This document shows positions 21,655-30,456 of a DNA stretch of 35,321 nt, piece by piece (the first letter of the stretch is position 1; every line of letters begins with the position of its first letter). The stretch covers positions 1 to 35,321 of the forward strand of contig JAHYJV010000011.1 in the NCBI GenBank assembly GCA_019428855.1, read 5' to 3'. The position numbers and the translations under genes were made by a program. Under the pieces are notes generated by a model. It saw only the letters and a list, made by a program, of their open reading frames with translations, ran no database searches and was not told the origin of the DNA. The stretch is from Patescibacteria group bacterium. Lineage in GTDB: Bacteria > Patescibacteriota > Minisyncoccia > JAHIHE01 > JAGLIN01.

Positions 21655-22116
21655 TTAAAATGGGATATCCTCAATCTTTATTTCTTCTTCTTGGTTATTC
21701 TCGTTATTTGCATTTTTCATTGGGCTATGATCAACAGAACCAGTATTGTCAGCTTGATAAGAAACATTTTCTTCCCCTCCACTACCAGATTTTCTTGGTC
21801 CCATTTGCATATTTTCTGCAATTATTTCAGTTTTAGATCTCTTGACGCCGTCTTGTCCTTCCCATGTTCTTGTTTCCAATCTTCCTTCAAAAAGAACTAA
21901 TTGACCCTTAGATAAGTATTGTTTGCAGATATCTGCAAGCTTGCCCCAAGCAACAATACTATGAAACTCTACTTTTTCTTGTCTTTCGCCACCATTTGTA
22001 TTCCAAACTCTGTTAGTCGCCAGACCAATTGAGGCCACATTTTGACCATTGGGAGTTGTTCTAATTTCTGGATCTTTTGTCACCCTCCCGATTACTATTG
22101 CTTTGTTGAAATTCAT
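21655..22116 (-). CDS. ssb: Single-stranded DNA-binding protein
   Basis: 'MNFNKAIVIGRVTKDPEIRTTPNGQNVASIGLATNRVW', acidic C-terminus ending IEDIPF. Confidence 0.97.
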   Translation of the reverse strand: MNFNKAIVIGRVTKDPEIRTTPNGQNVASIGLATNRVWNTNGGERQEKVEFHSIVAWGKLADICKQYLSKGQLVLFEGRLETRTWEGQDGVKRSKTEIIAENMQMGPRKSGSGGEENVSYQADNTGSVDHSPMKNANNENNQEEEIKIEDIPF

Positions 22117-22150
22117 AATTTTTAGTTATTATTTAATATTACTTATAAAA

Positions 22151-22870
22151 TTATAACATTGTATCTTCAAGAATTTCATCTAATTTTTCCTCTAGGTCTT
22201 CAAGTTTAATTTTCTTTTTTCTGGTCTTGGTAGTTTTCTTTTCTTCCTTCGGTTCTTCTTCCTTAGGCGCTTGAACTTCTTTAACTTCAAGTGGAGCTTT
22301 AATTTCCTTAATATCTTCTTTCGGCGCTGGAACTTCCTTTTTATCTTCTCCCGCCTTTATCTCCTTTGCCTCTTCTTTCGGTGCTGGAACTTTTTTAATT
22401 TCAGTGAGTACTTTTTCTTTCTTTGTCTCCTCTTTCTTTTTTGCTATTTCCTCTTTATCTCCTTCGGCTTTTTTCCGTGCAAAAAGTTTTTGAAGTTGTT
22501 TTAATTGCTCGATATTCATGGGATCTTCTTGAACGATAATATGTCTTAGAACATTTTTGTTTCTTAAAAGATATTTATTTAGTTCTTGTAATATTTTTCC
22601 TTCACTACTAAAATTAAAAAGACAATAAAATCCAAATCTATTCTTTTCAATTGGATAGGCCAACCTTTTTTTGATTATAGGAAGGTCTTGTAATTCAACT
22701 GCTTCCTCTTTAGACACTTCTGTTTTAAGTAGAAATGGATGGTCAAGCAGTGTCTGGAGTTTTTTTCCTCCAAAATTTTCAATTTCTTTTTCAATTTCCA
22801 CAAAAGTTTTTTTAATCTCTGCCCCCGTCATAGTTGACGGCAGAATGTAAAGTAATTCGTAATTATTCAT
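22151..22870 (-). CDS. rpsF: 30S ribosomal protein S6 with long charged C-terminal extension
   Basis: N-terminal 'NNYELLYILPSTMTGAEIKK...LAYPIEKNRFGFYCLFNFSSEG...NVLRHIIVQ' is S6; followed by about 125 Lys/Glu/Pro-rich residues. Confidence 0.94.
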   Translation of the reverse strand: MNNYELLYILPSTMTGAEIKKTFVEIEKEIENFGGKKLQTLLDHPFLLKTEVSKEEAVELQDLPIIKKRLAYPIEKNRFGFYCLFNFSSEGKILQELNKYLLRNKNVLRHIIVQEDPMNIEQLKQLQKLFARKKAEGDKEEIAKKKEETKKEKVLTEIKKVPAPKEEAKEIKAGEDKKEVPAPKEDIKEIKAPLEVKEVQAPKEEEPKEEKKTTKTRKKKIKLEDLEEKLDEILEDTML

Positions 22871-22919
22871 TATTTGATTATTATTTAATTAATTTTTCTG
22901 GTTTTGGTACAAAAAAGAC

Positions 22920-22969
22920 AGATATATATGGACCTTTGGATGTATAAACTTTGTATACACCATATATCT
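22920..22969 (-). promoter_or_regulatory. Hairpin in the rpsF leader region
   Basis: Arms AGATATATATGG (22920-22931) and CCATATATCT (22960-22969) with nested TGTATA/TATACA, about 50 nt upstream of rpsF. Confidence 0.4.
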
Positions 22970-23491
22970 TAAGTAACTATATGCTAGCACGAGGTTTTGA
23001 TTTTGGCAAGAGAAATGGTCTCTCCCCGAATTCAAACCCCGAAGCTCTTTTTTACGGTATCATATAGTGTTCAGCAAATAACATTATAAACCATGTCGAA
23101 AGAAAAAGGATTGAATCAAGATTCTGAATTCTCAAAGGATTCAGAATCTGGAATTTTATAAAAAACCGCTGGATCCATGTCTCCTGGCTGGAGCCTTTTA
23201 TAATTTTCAACCAACTTTTCCCAATTCAAATAAGGCTCACAGGGCTACCGCCACAAGGGAGCCAACCTTCAAATACAAAATGTCAGGCATTAAATATTTT
23301 TGCCAAATAAGTGAGACTCTGTCATTCCACTACCACTACGATCAGAAAGATAATAAAATTACTGTAATTCAGCCACCACCCATTTTGAAAAAAAGCCGAA
23401 AAAAAGGCTCTACACTAATAACTGTGGTGAAAAGCTAAAGAAGTGGTAGAATTATATTGATAAATTATTTTTAAATTACAAAATTCAACAT

Positions 23492-23548
23492 ACTTGTCAC
23501 CCTGATCTTCCCACCATGTCACCCTTCGACAAGCTCAGGGTGACAAGT
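23492..23548. repeat. Palindromic intergenic repeat (GTCACCCTGA type)
   Basis: ACTTGTCACCCTGA (23492-23505) is a perfect inverted repeat of TCAGGGTGACAAGT (23535-23548); interior carries TGTCACCCTTCGACAAGCTCAGGGTGACA. Confidence 0.8.
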
Positions 23549-23580
23549 GTGGCTTAATGTGACAAAAAGGTGTTTCAATC

Positions 23581-23678
23581 TTGTCATCTCAAACGGAGTG
23601 AGAGATCTTAAAATATGGGAAATGAAACTAAATTTACTTTTAGATCCCTCCGTCGCTATCGCTCTTTCGGGATGACAA
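23581..23678. repeat. Bipartite palindromic element, copy A
   Basis: TTGTCATCTCaaacggagtgAGAGATC ... GATCCCTCCGTCGCTATCGCTCTTTCGGGATGACAA; outer TTGTCATC/GATGACAA is perfect. Confidence 0.75.
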
Positions 23679-23762
23679 AAAAAGAAATGCTCATTTCGTA
23701 ATTCAAAAGAATAAACAATTCATACCACTCCTTTGAAAAATGATATCAAAAAAATGTTTTGA

Positions 23763-23886
23763 GATGTCATCCAGAATGACGATAATAATTTGAGAAATCC
23801 TTCTTAAACACACTAAACATTATTAAACATCATTTTCGAATAAGAGCGATTTCTTCACTTTGCTAACACTATGGTCGGAATGATGA
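23763..23886. repeat. Bipartite palindromic element, copy B
   Basis: GATGTCATC...GAGAAATCC...TAAGAGCGATTTCTTCACTTTGCTAACACTATGGTCGGAATGATGA; same layout as copies C and D. Confidence 0.75.
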
Positions 23887-24024
23887 GTAAAAATTACTAT
23901 TTTCTTGAATACAAAGAATCAAAGATAATATGAAAGTTCTTTTATTTTGTCATAACTTTTTTTTGACATTTCTTATAAATTGCCCAAGGGCTACTTAGCA
24001 ATGTATTATTGAGTTTACTATATC

Positions 24025-25095
24025 TTAGATTTTAAATTCAATTACATCTCCGTCTTGGACGATATAGTCCTTTCCTTCGGTACGGAGCAGTCCTTTTTCA
24101 ATCGCATTTGACATTGAACCAGAATCTAATAATTTTTGCCAATTGATTATACTGGCCCGAATGAATTTTTGTTCAAAATCGCTATGAATGGCACTGCCAG
24201 CTTGTGGCGCAGTCGAATTTTTTTTAATGGTCCAGGCGCGAGTTTCAATTTTTCCAGTCGTTAGGAATGTGATTAAACCAAGGAGTTCGTAGCATTTTTT
24301 TACCAGATCGTCCAAAGAAGAAACATTTTCATCTAATTTAGTTTCTGCTTTAAATTCTTGAACTTCCTCTGGTGTAAGATCCATTAAGTCTAATTCAAAT
24401 TTAATCGGGATAAAAAGCTTATTTTTTATTTTTGGCAAAAGCTTATCTTTTTCGATTTTCTGTTCTTCATTAATATTTACGACATAAAGAATCGGCTTAT
24501 TTGTCAGAAGCTGTAATCCTTTAATAGCTTTTTTTTCATTTTTATTTAACTCGACAGTGTTGGCGAATTTTTCACCTTCAAGCGTTAGTTTATATTTTTC
24601 AAGAATGGACTGAAGTTCAATCGCATCTTTTTTACCTGCCCTAACATCTCTTTGAATTTTTTCTAAACTCTTATTAATTGTTTCAAGGTCAGCTAAAATA
24701 AGCTCAAGATTAATAGTTTCAATGTCATCGCTTGGGTCGATTTTTCCACCGACATGAATGATGTTATCATTGGAAAATCCACGAACAATATGGACAATCA
24801 TATCAACTTCACGAATGTTGGAAAGAAATTTATTTCCCAAACCTTCACCTTTGTGTGCATCTTTGACCAGTCCCGCAATGTCCACAAATTCAATGGCAGT
24901 CGGAATAATTTTTTCAGTTTGCGAAAATTCAGCCAGTTTGGCGAGTCTTCCATCGGGCACTTTGACAATACCAACATTAGGATCAATTGTGCAAAATGGA
25001 TAGTTTGAAATGTCAATTTCTTTTTTGGTTATTGTTTTGAAGAGCGTTGATTTGCCGACATTTGGCAAACCGACAATTCCGACTGAAAATCCCAT
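24025..25095 (-). CDS. ychF: Ribosome-binding ATPase YchF (Obg family)
   Basis: 'GIVGLPNVGKSTLFKTIT', 'NYPFCTIDPNVGIVKVPDGRL', 'FVDIAGLVKDAHKGEGLGNKFLSNIREVD', C-terminal TGS domain. Confidence 0.98.
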   Translation of the reverse strand: MGFSVGIVGLPNVGKSTLFKTITKKEIDISNYPFCTIDPNVGIVKVPDGRLAKLAEFSQTEKIIPTAIEFVDIAGLVKDAHKGEGLGNKFLSNIREVDMIVHIVRGFSNDNIIHVGGKIDPSDDIETINLELILADLETINKSLEKIQRDVRAGKKDAIELQSILEKYKLTLEGEKFANTVELNKNEKKAIKGLQLLTNKPILYVVNINEEQKIEKDKLLPKIKNKLFIPIKFELDLMDLTPEEVQEFKAETKLDENVSSLDDLVKKCYELLGLITFLTTGKIETRAWTIKKNSTAPQAGSAIHSDFEQKFIRASIINWQKLLDSGSMSNAIEKGLLRTEGKDYIVQDGDVIEFKI

Positions 25096-25203
25096 ATTTT
25101 TAGGTTATTATTTACCTCTTAAACTTATCTTAAAGTCTTGTTTTAGTCAATAAAAATAAAAAAAAATACAGATTGTCTTAATATTTTATATTTTGACAAT
25201 CTG

Positions 25204-25368
25204 CTATTTAACTTTTTGGCTTAGAATCCAAATCGCCACCGCAGAAAGTCCTCCCAGGGCGAATGCTCCTTCAGCTCCTTTGCCATAATAATAATCTATG
25301 GACAATCCAGCTGCTACTGCTATCGCTAGTAGTACAAATATGACTACTGCTATTTTTTTTTGTTTCAT
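25204..25368 (-). CDS. Small hydrophobic membrane protein (54 aa)
   Basis: Read from the minus strand: MKQKKIAVVIFVLLAIAVAAGLSIDYYYGKGAEGAFALGGLSAVAIWILSQKVK*; two hydrophobic segments; below the ORF-track length cutoff. Confidence 0.55.
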   Translation of the reverse strand: MKQKKIAVVIFVLLAIAVAAGLSIDYYYGKGAEGAFALGGLSAVAIWILSQKVK

Positions 25369-25514
25369 AATATTGATATTATTATAAATTTAAATATAAG
25401 TCAACATAATTAATACATGCCTGAATTCATCCATGCTTGTTTTTGTCAGTTATTTATGTTAAGATTATACTTGTAGATTAAATAAGTTCACTTTATTCTT
25501 AATTTTTTTAAAAA

Positions 25515-26594
25515 ATGATCGATTATTTTCAACAAATCAACCAAGCTCTCGGAATATATACTGGTATCAGCATTGCCTCATATTTAGTGGCAATTCTAAT
25601 TCTCATATCTTTTTTTATAATTGCTCAACTGGTAAATTTTGTATTTAATAAAGTTTTTTTAATTTTAACAGTCAAAACGAAGAATGACATTGATGACGAA
25701 ATAATCAAAATATTGAATATGCCCATATTTTATTCTATCGTTCTTTTCGGAGTTTATCAGTCTTTTTCGTATATTGGAATCTTAAGTAACTTTGCAAGTG
25801 AGTTTTCAAAAATTATACAATCTCTGGCAATTATAATTTGGATATTTGCAATCTCAAATATTGTTAATGTCATTATTGTTAAACTGGGGTTTAAGTTTGC
25901 AGCTCGCACAAAATCCACCCTTGATGATGAGCTAATGCCTCTTTTTGAAAAATTAAGTCGCATTGTTATCTATTTTGCAGGAATTATGATTTTGCTTCAA
26001 ATCTGGAATATTGACATCACTCCGTTTTTAGCTTCGGCTGGAATCGCTGGATTTGTAATTGCTTTTGCGGCTCAAGACACAATTTCTCATTTATTCGGAG
26101 GAATTTCGATATATTTCGATAAACCTTTCAGGGTTGGAGATCGCGTTCAGCTGGACAGTTCTGAAATTGGAGATGTTTTAGAAATTGGTATTAGATCAAC
26201 GAGAATTAAAACTTTTGATGAAACGGTGATTGTTATTCCAAATAATATTATTGCCAGTTCCAAAATTATAAATTATAATCAACCTGCCTCCAAGATTAAG
26301 CAGAAAATTACAGTAAAAGTTGCTTATGGATCTGATATTGATAAGGTAAAAAAAATTCTTTTTGATCTTGCAGTTGGAATTGAGGGAGTTGAAAAAAACC
26401 CAGCCCCATCTGTTTATTTGACAGAATTGGGAGATTTTGGGCTGGACTTTTTAGTTGTAACATGGGTGGATAATCCGAAGAAAAAATTTAATGTCAAAAC
26501 AAAGTTAAGTGAAGAAATCTACAAGCAGTTTAATAAAGAGGGGATAATAATTCCTTATCCAACACAAAACATTTATATGAAAAATAACAAATAA
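25515..26594 (+). CDS. MscS-family mechanosensitive ion channel
   Basis: Multiple TMs, then 'PFLASAGIAGFVIAFAAQDTISHLFGGISIYFDKPFRVGDRVQLDSSEIGDVLEIGIRSTRIKTFDETVIVIPNNIIAS'. Confidence 0.95.
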   Translation: MIDYFQQINQALGIYTGISIASYLVAILILISFFIIAQLVNFVFNKVFLILTVKTKNDIDDEIIKILNMPIFYSIVLFGVYQSFSYIGILSNFASEFSKIIQSLAIIIWIFAISNIVNVIIVKLGFKFAARTKSTLDDELMPLFEKLSRIVIYFAGIMILLQIWNIDITPFLASAGIAGFVIAFAAQDTISHLFGGISIYFDKPFRVGDRVQLDSSEIGDVLEIGIRSTRIKTFDETVIVIPNNIIASSKIINYNQPASKIKQKITVKVAYGSDIDKVKKILFDLAVGIEGVEKNPAPSVYLTELGDFGLDFLVVTWVDNPKKKFNVKTKLSEEIYKQFNKEGIIIPYPTQNIYMKNNK

Positions 26595-26597
26595 AAT

Positions 26598-27797
26598 ATG
26601 CAAGCAGTAATTTTAGCAGCTGGCAGGTCTACTAGAACTTATCCCTTGACATTGACTAGGCCAAAACCTCTTTTGAAAGTAGCCAACAAGACAATTATCG
26701 AGCATAATCTTGAACAGCTTTCAGAGTTTGTTGACGAGGTGGTTATCGTTGTTGGCTATAGATCTAAAATGATAAAAGATTTTTTGGGTAATCGTTTTGG
26801 AAAAACAAAAATTAAATATATTATGCAAAATGATGTGATCGGTAATGCTGATGCTTTAAAGCTTGTTGAGAAAGAAATTAAAGATAGATTCATCTTGATG
26901 TTTGGGGATGATTTGTACAGCAAGAAAGACATTAAAAATCTTTTAAAATATGATAATGCAATTTTGGCTCAAAAGGTTAATAATCCTGAATGTTTTGGGG
27001 TTTTAAAAACTAGGAATAATATTTTTTGTGAAGTTGTTGAGAAACCAAAAGAATTTATATCGGATTTGGTAAATATTGGTTGTTTTGTTTTTTCTAAGAA
27101 GATTTTTGGCGTTTTAGATGACATTAAATTATCTTCTCGCAATGAATATGAGCTCACTGATGCCTATAATTTAATGGCCAAAAAACATAAAATGTATGTG
27201 GTTCAAGTTGCGGATTATTGGTTTCCGATTACATATCCCTGGAATTTGCTTGAAGCAAATGAATATATGATTAAAAATAATATTAAAAATACAAAGAATA
27301 AGAAAGTTACAATCGAGAAATTTACGAACATTAGTAAGAATGTTTCTTTCGGAGAAAATACAATTATCAAATCTGGTAGTTATATTGAAGATGGGGTTAT
27401 TATAGGACAGGATTGTAAAATAGGTCCGAATTGTTATCTGAGAAAAAGCACGACAATTGGGGATAACTGTCATATCGGACAAGCAGTGGAAATTAAAAAT
27501 TCGATTATTGGAGACAACTCTAACATTGCTCATCTTTCTTATATTGGTGACTCGGTGATTGGTAATAATGTCAATCTTGGGGCGGGTACTATTACGGCGA
27601 ATTTGAGGCATGATGGGAAAAATATCAAAACTATGATAAATGGAAATCTAGTTGATACCAGAAAAAATAAATTAGGAATTTTTATTGGTGATAATTGCAA
27701 GACGGGAATTAATAATTCTTTCTATCCCGGAGTAAAAATTGATTCAGGATGTATGATTTTGCCGGGAGAGATTATCAAAAGAGATGTAAGCAAATAA
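26598..27797 (+). CDS. Bifunctional sugar nucleotidyltransferase / left-handed beta-helix protein (GlmU-like)
   Basis: 'MQAVILAAGRSTRTYPLTLTRPKPLLKVANKTIIEHNLEQL' plus C-terminal hexapeptide repeats 'GENTIIKSGSYIEDGVIIGQDCKIGPNCYLRKSTTIGDNCHIG'. Confidence 0.92.
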   Translation: MQAVILAAGRSTRTYPLTLTRPKPLLKVANKTIIEHNLEQLSEFVDEVVIVVGYRSKMIKDFLGNRFGKTKIKYIMQNDVIGNADALKLVEKEIKDRFILMFGDDLYSKKDIKNLLKYDNAILAQKVNNPECFGVLKTRNNIFCEVVEKPKEFISDLVNIGCFVFSKKIFGVLDDIKLSSRNEYELTDAYNLMAKKHKMYVVQVADYWFPITYPWNLLEANEYMIKNNIKNTKNKKVTIEKFTNISKNVSFGENTIIKSGSYIEDGVIIGQDCKIGPNCYLRKSTTIGDNCHIGQAVEIKNSIIGDNSNIAHLSYIGDSVIGNNVNLGAGTITANLRHDGKNIKTMINGNLVDTRKNKLGIFIGDNCKTGINNSFYPGVKIDSGCMILPGEIIKRDVSK

Positions 27798-27807
27798 TAA
27801 AAAAAAC

Positions 27808-28437
27808 ATGAAAATAGTTATAGGGTTTGATGATACAATTTTTAACACTTATAAATTGATAAAAAATATTTTAGATAATCTCAAAAAGGCGGGATACAAA
27901 TCTGAAGAATTTCAAGAAATTTATAAAAAAGCAAAGCAGAAAAAAGTAGACTTCAATCAAAGGGAGGTAGTCACTCTCTTAGAAAAACTTGATTTTAATA
28001 ATAAGTCAGAAGTTGTTCAAGAAATGGTTTTGTTATTAAAAAATGCTGAAAAATTTATTTATCCAGATTTTTATCGGTTTGTTGATAACTTTAAGAAAAA
28101 AGATCTTATCCTTCTTTCTTCTGGAAAAACATCTTTGCAAAAAAAGAAAATTGAAAATTCAAAAATAAGCAATTATTTTGACAAAGTTTTTGTAACCGAG
28201 GATAAAATTAAAAAATTAGAATTAATTTATAAAAAATATTCGAGAGACAGATTATTTTTTATAGACGATAGACCTTCCGATATTGATCAAGCGGAAAGGC
28301 TAATGTTAGGAATTGTAACATTAAAAATGGAAAGAGCAAGAGGTGTTTATACTAAACAAAGTTCCTCAAAAACAAACTTTGAAATAAGAAACTTTTCTCA
28401 AGCCAAAAAAATTATTCAGGAATTAACAAATAAATAA
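27808..28437 (+). CDS. HAD-superfamily protein, copy 1 (nucleophile Asp replaced by Gly)
   Basis: 'MKIVIGFDDTIFNT' at motif I, 'LILLSSGKTSLQKKKIEN' motif II, 'LFFIDDRPSDIDQAE' motif IV. Confidence 0.8.
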   Translation: MKIVIGFDDTIFNTYKLIKNILDNLKKAGYKSEEFQEIYKKAKQKKVDFNQREVVTLLEKLDFNNKSEVVQEMVLLLKNAEKFIYPDFYRFVDNFKKKDLILLSSGKTSLQKKKIENSKISNYFDKVFVTEDKIKKLELIYKKYSRDRLFFIDDRPSDIDQAERLMLGIVTLKMERARGVYTKQSSSKTNFEIRNFSQAKKIIQELTNK

Positions 28438-28458
28438 TCTTTAACATAAAACAAAATA

Positions 28459-29085
28459 ATGAAGATAGTCTTAGATTTTGATGATACCATATTCAACACC
28501 TTTCTTCTTATGCAAGAATTTAGAAAAATTTTTAACAGTCTGGGATTTACAAATGATGAATTTTGGGGTGCTTATAGACAGTGCAAGAAGGATATTAACG
28601 ACTTTGATCCTGATATTTTTTCGGATATAATAGAAAAAATTAGACCCTATGATAGAAACCAGGCCAAGGATGGTATGCAAAGCTTAACTGAAAGCTCCAG
28701 TGATTTTATTTTCTCAGATTTTTTTTGTTTTCTGAGTTTTGCGAAAAAAGAAGAACTAATTCTTCTTTCTTATGGTTTGTCTGATTTTCAAAAAAATAAG
28801 ATTGAAAAATCTGGCATTGTTCCATATTTTAGTGAAATTATCGTTACCGCACGAGATAAAGCAGATGACATCGAGGAAATTCATAAAAAACATAAAGAAA
28901 ATATAATTTTGATAGAAGACAAGGCGGAAAGCATTGATAATGTAAAAAGGAGAGTGCCTGAAGTTACGACGATGAAAATAATCAGACCGCAAGGAGGTCA
29001 TATTAAAAAAAAGTCGGAGCTAACGAATTATATAATTCAAGATTTATTCAAGTTGGAGGATATAATTAATAAACTAAGAGAATAA
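28459..29085 (+). CDS. HAD-superfamily hydrolase, copy 2
   Basis: 'MKIVLDFDDTIFNTFLL' with intact DxD, 'LILLSYGLSDFQKNKIEKSG', 'IILIEDKAESIDNVK'; paralogous to the preceding gene. Confidence 0.82.
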   Translation: MKIVLDFDDTIFNTFLLMQEFRKIFNSLGFTNDEFWGAYRQCKKDINDFDPDIFSDIIEKIRPYDRNQAKDGMQSLTESSSDFIFSDFFCFLSFAKKEELILLSYGLSDFQKNKIEKSGIVPYFSEIIVTARDKADDIEEIHKKHKENIILIEDKAESIDNVKRRVPEVTTMKIIRPQGGHIKKKSELTNYIIQDLFKLEDIINKLRE

Positions 29086-29088
29086 TTT

Positions 29089-30453
29089 ATGACAAAAATA
29101 GATAAATCAATTTTTAAGGCCTATGATATCAGAGGAGTTTATCCCAGTCAGATTAATGAAGAAACCGCTTATAATATTGGTAGGGGATATGCAACTTTTA
29201 TTTTAAGAGATAATCCAAAGGCAAAAAATATTGTGGTCGGATCTGATATGCGTCTTTCTTCACCTTTACTAAAAAAAGAATTAATTAAAGGATTGATTGA
29301 GAGTGGATTGAATGTTATTGATATTGGCTTAGTAAGCACACCCACTTTTTATTTTGCAGTAGGATTTTATAATTATGACGGAGGAATTCAGGTTTCAGCT
29401 TCGCATAATCCCAAAGAATATAACGGTTTTAAGTTGGTCAAAAGAAAATCCTATCCAATTAGTAAAACGAATGGTATTTTTGAAATTAAAGACTATATTC
29501 TCGCAGATGATTTTATTAAATCTAATAAGTCAGGTATTATAATTGAGAAAGAAAATATTTTACAGGATTTAGCAGCTGAGCAATTACGCGATATTGATAT
29601 TTCAAAAATAAAAAAATTCAAAATCGTTGTTGATGCAGCCAACTCCATGGGAGCTCTTGATATGGAAGAATTTTTTAAGTCAATCCCAGTTGATTTAATT
29701 AGGATAAATTTCAAGCTCGATGGATCTTTTCCTTCCCATGAAGCTGATCCCTTAAAAGAAGAAAATCTTGAATTATTAAGTAAAAAAGTTATTGAAACAG
29801 GTGCGGATTTTGGTTTTTCGCCTGATGGTGATGGTGACCGATATTTTTTTGTAGATGAAAAGGGAGATGTTTTGAGACAAGAAATTTTAAGGGGGATTAT
29901 GGCGCAAATTGAATTAGTTGAAAAACCTGGATCAGTAGTTTGTTATGATATTAGACCAGGGAGAATAACAAGGGATATGATTGAAGAAATGGGAGGAAAG
30001 GCGGTGGTGACACCAGTAGGACATTCACTAATCAAGGAAATTATGATTGAAAATAATGCTGAGTTTGGAGGTGAATCTTCGGGGCACTATTTTTATAAAA
30101 AGGAATATGGATATTATGAAATGCCTTTTATTTTAATGGCAAAATTCCTAAAATTTCTTTCTGAAAAAAATCTACCATTTTCTGAAATTGTGGCACCTTA
30201 TAAAAAATACTTTCATTCAGGAGAGATTAATTTCAAAGTTGATAATACGCAAGATAAAATGGAGGAGATTGAGAAGCTATATAAAGACGGTCAAATAATT
30301 AAATTAGATGGTATTACCGTTGAATATCCAGCTTGGTGGTTTAATATTCGCGGATCAAACACAGAGCCTGTAATTCGTTTAAACCTTGAAGCTAAGACCA
30401 AAGAAATTATGGCAGAAAAAGTGAAGGAGATATCTGAAATTTTAAAAAAATAG
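29089..30453 (+). CDS. Phosphomannomutase/phosphoglucomutase
   Basis: 'FKAYDIRGVYPSQINEETAYNIGRGYA', active-site 'QVSASHNPKEYNGFK', metal-binding 'SPDGDGDRYFFVDEKG', 'GGESSGHYFYKKEYG', 'IRGSNTEPVIRLNLEA'. Confidence 0.97.
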   Translation: MTKIDKSIFKAYDIRGVYPSQINEETAYNIGRGYATFILRDNPKAKNIVVGSDMRLSSPLLKKELIKGLIESGLNVIDIGLVSTPTFYFAVGFYNYDGGIQVSASHNPKEYNGFKLVKRKSYPISKTNGIFEIKDYILADDFIKSNKSGIIIEKENILQDLAAEQLRDIDISKIKKFKIVVDAANSMGALDMEEFFKSIPVDLIRINFKLDGSFPSHEADPLKEENLELLSKKVIETGADFGFSPDGDGDRYFFVDEKGDVLRQEILRGIMAQIELVEKPGSVVCYDIRPGRITRDMIEEMGGKAVVTPVGHSLIKEIMIENNAEFGGESSGHYFYKKEYGYYEMPFILMAKFLKFLSEKNLPFSEIVAPYKKYFHSGEINFKVDNTQDKMEEIEKLYKDGQIIKLDGITVEYPAWWFNIRGSNTEPVIRLNLEAKTKEIMAEKVKEISEILKK

Positions 30454-30456
30454 ATT

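Noticed and set aside
21529-21900. 123-aa plus-strand ORF
   Set aside because: Antisense to ssb/rpsR, Phe/Cys/Ser-rich shadow translation.
22271-22504. 77-aa plus-strand Phe-rich ORF
   Set aside because: Antisense of the Lys/Glu-rich S6 tail (AAG/GAA repeats read as TTC/CTT).
22985-23050. tRNA-like segment with TTCAAAC resembling a T-loop
   Set aside because: Flanking bases do not form a T stem, and no acceptor or anticodon stem is evident; reinterpreted as a stem-loop.
23460-23890. Possible CRISPR array because of repeated GTCA-type motifs
   Set aside because: Repeats are palindromic, unequal in length and irregularly spaced, with no constant repeat/spacer pattern and no cas genes.
27171-27611. 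146-aa minus-strand ORF
   Set aside because: Fully antisense to the hexapeptide-repeat region of the NTase-LbH gene; repetitive codon usage produces an open shadow frame.
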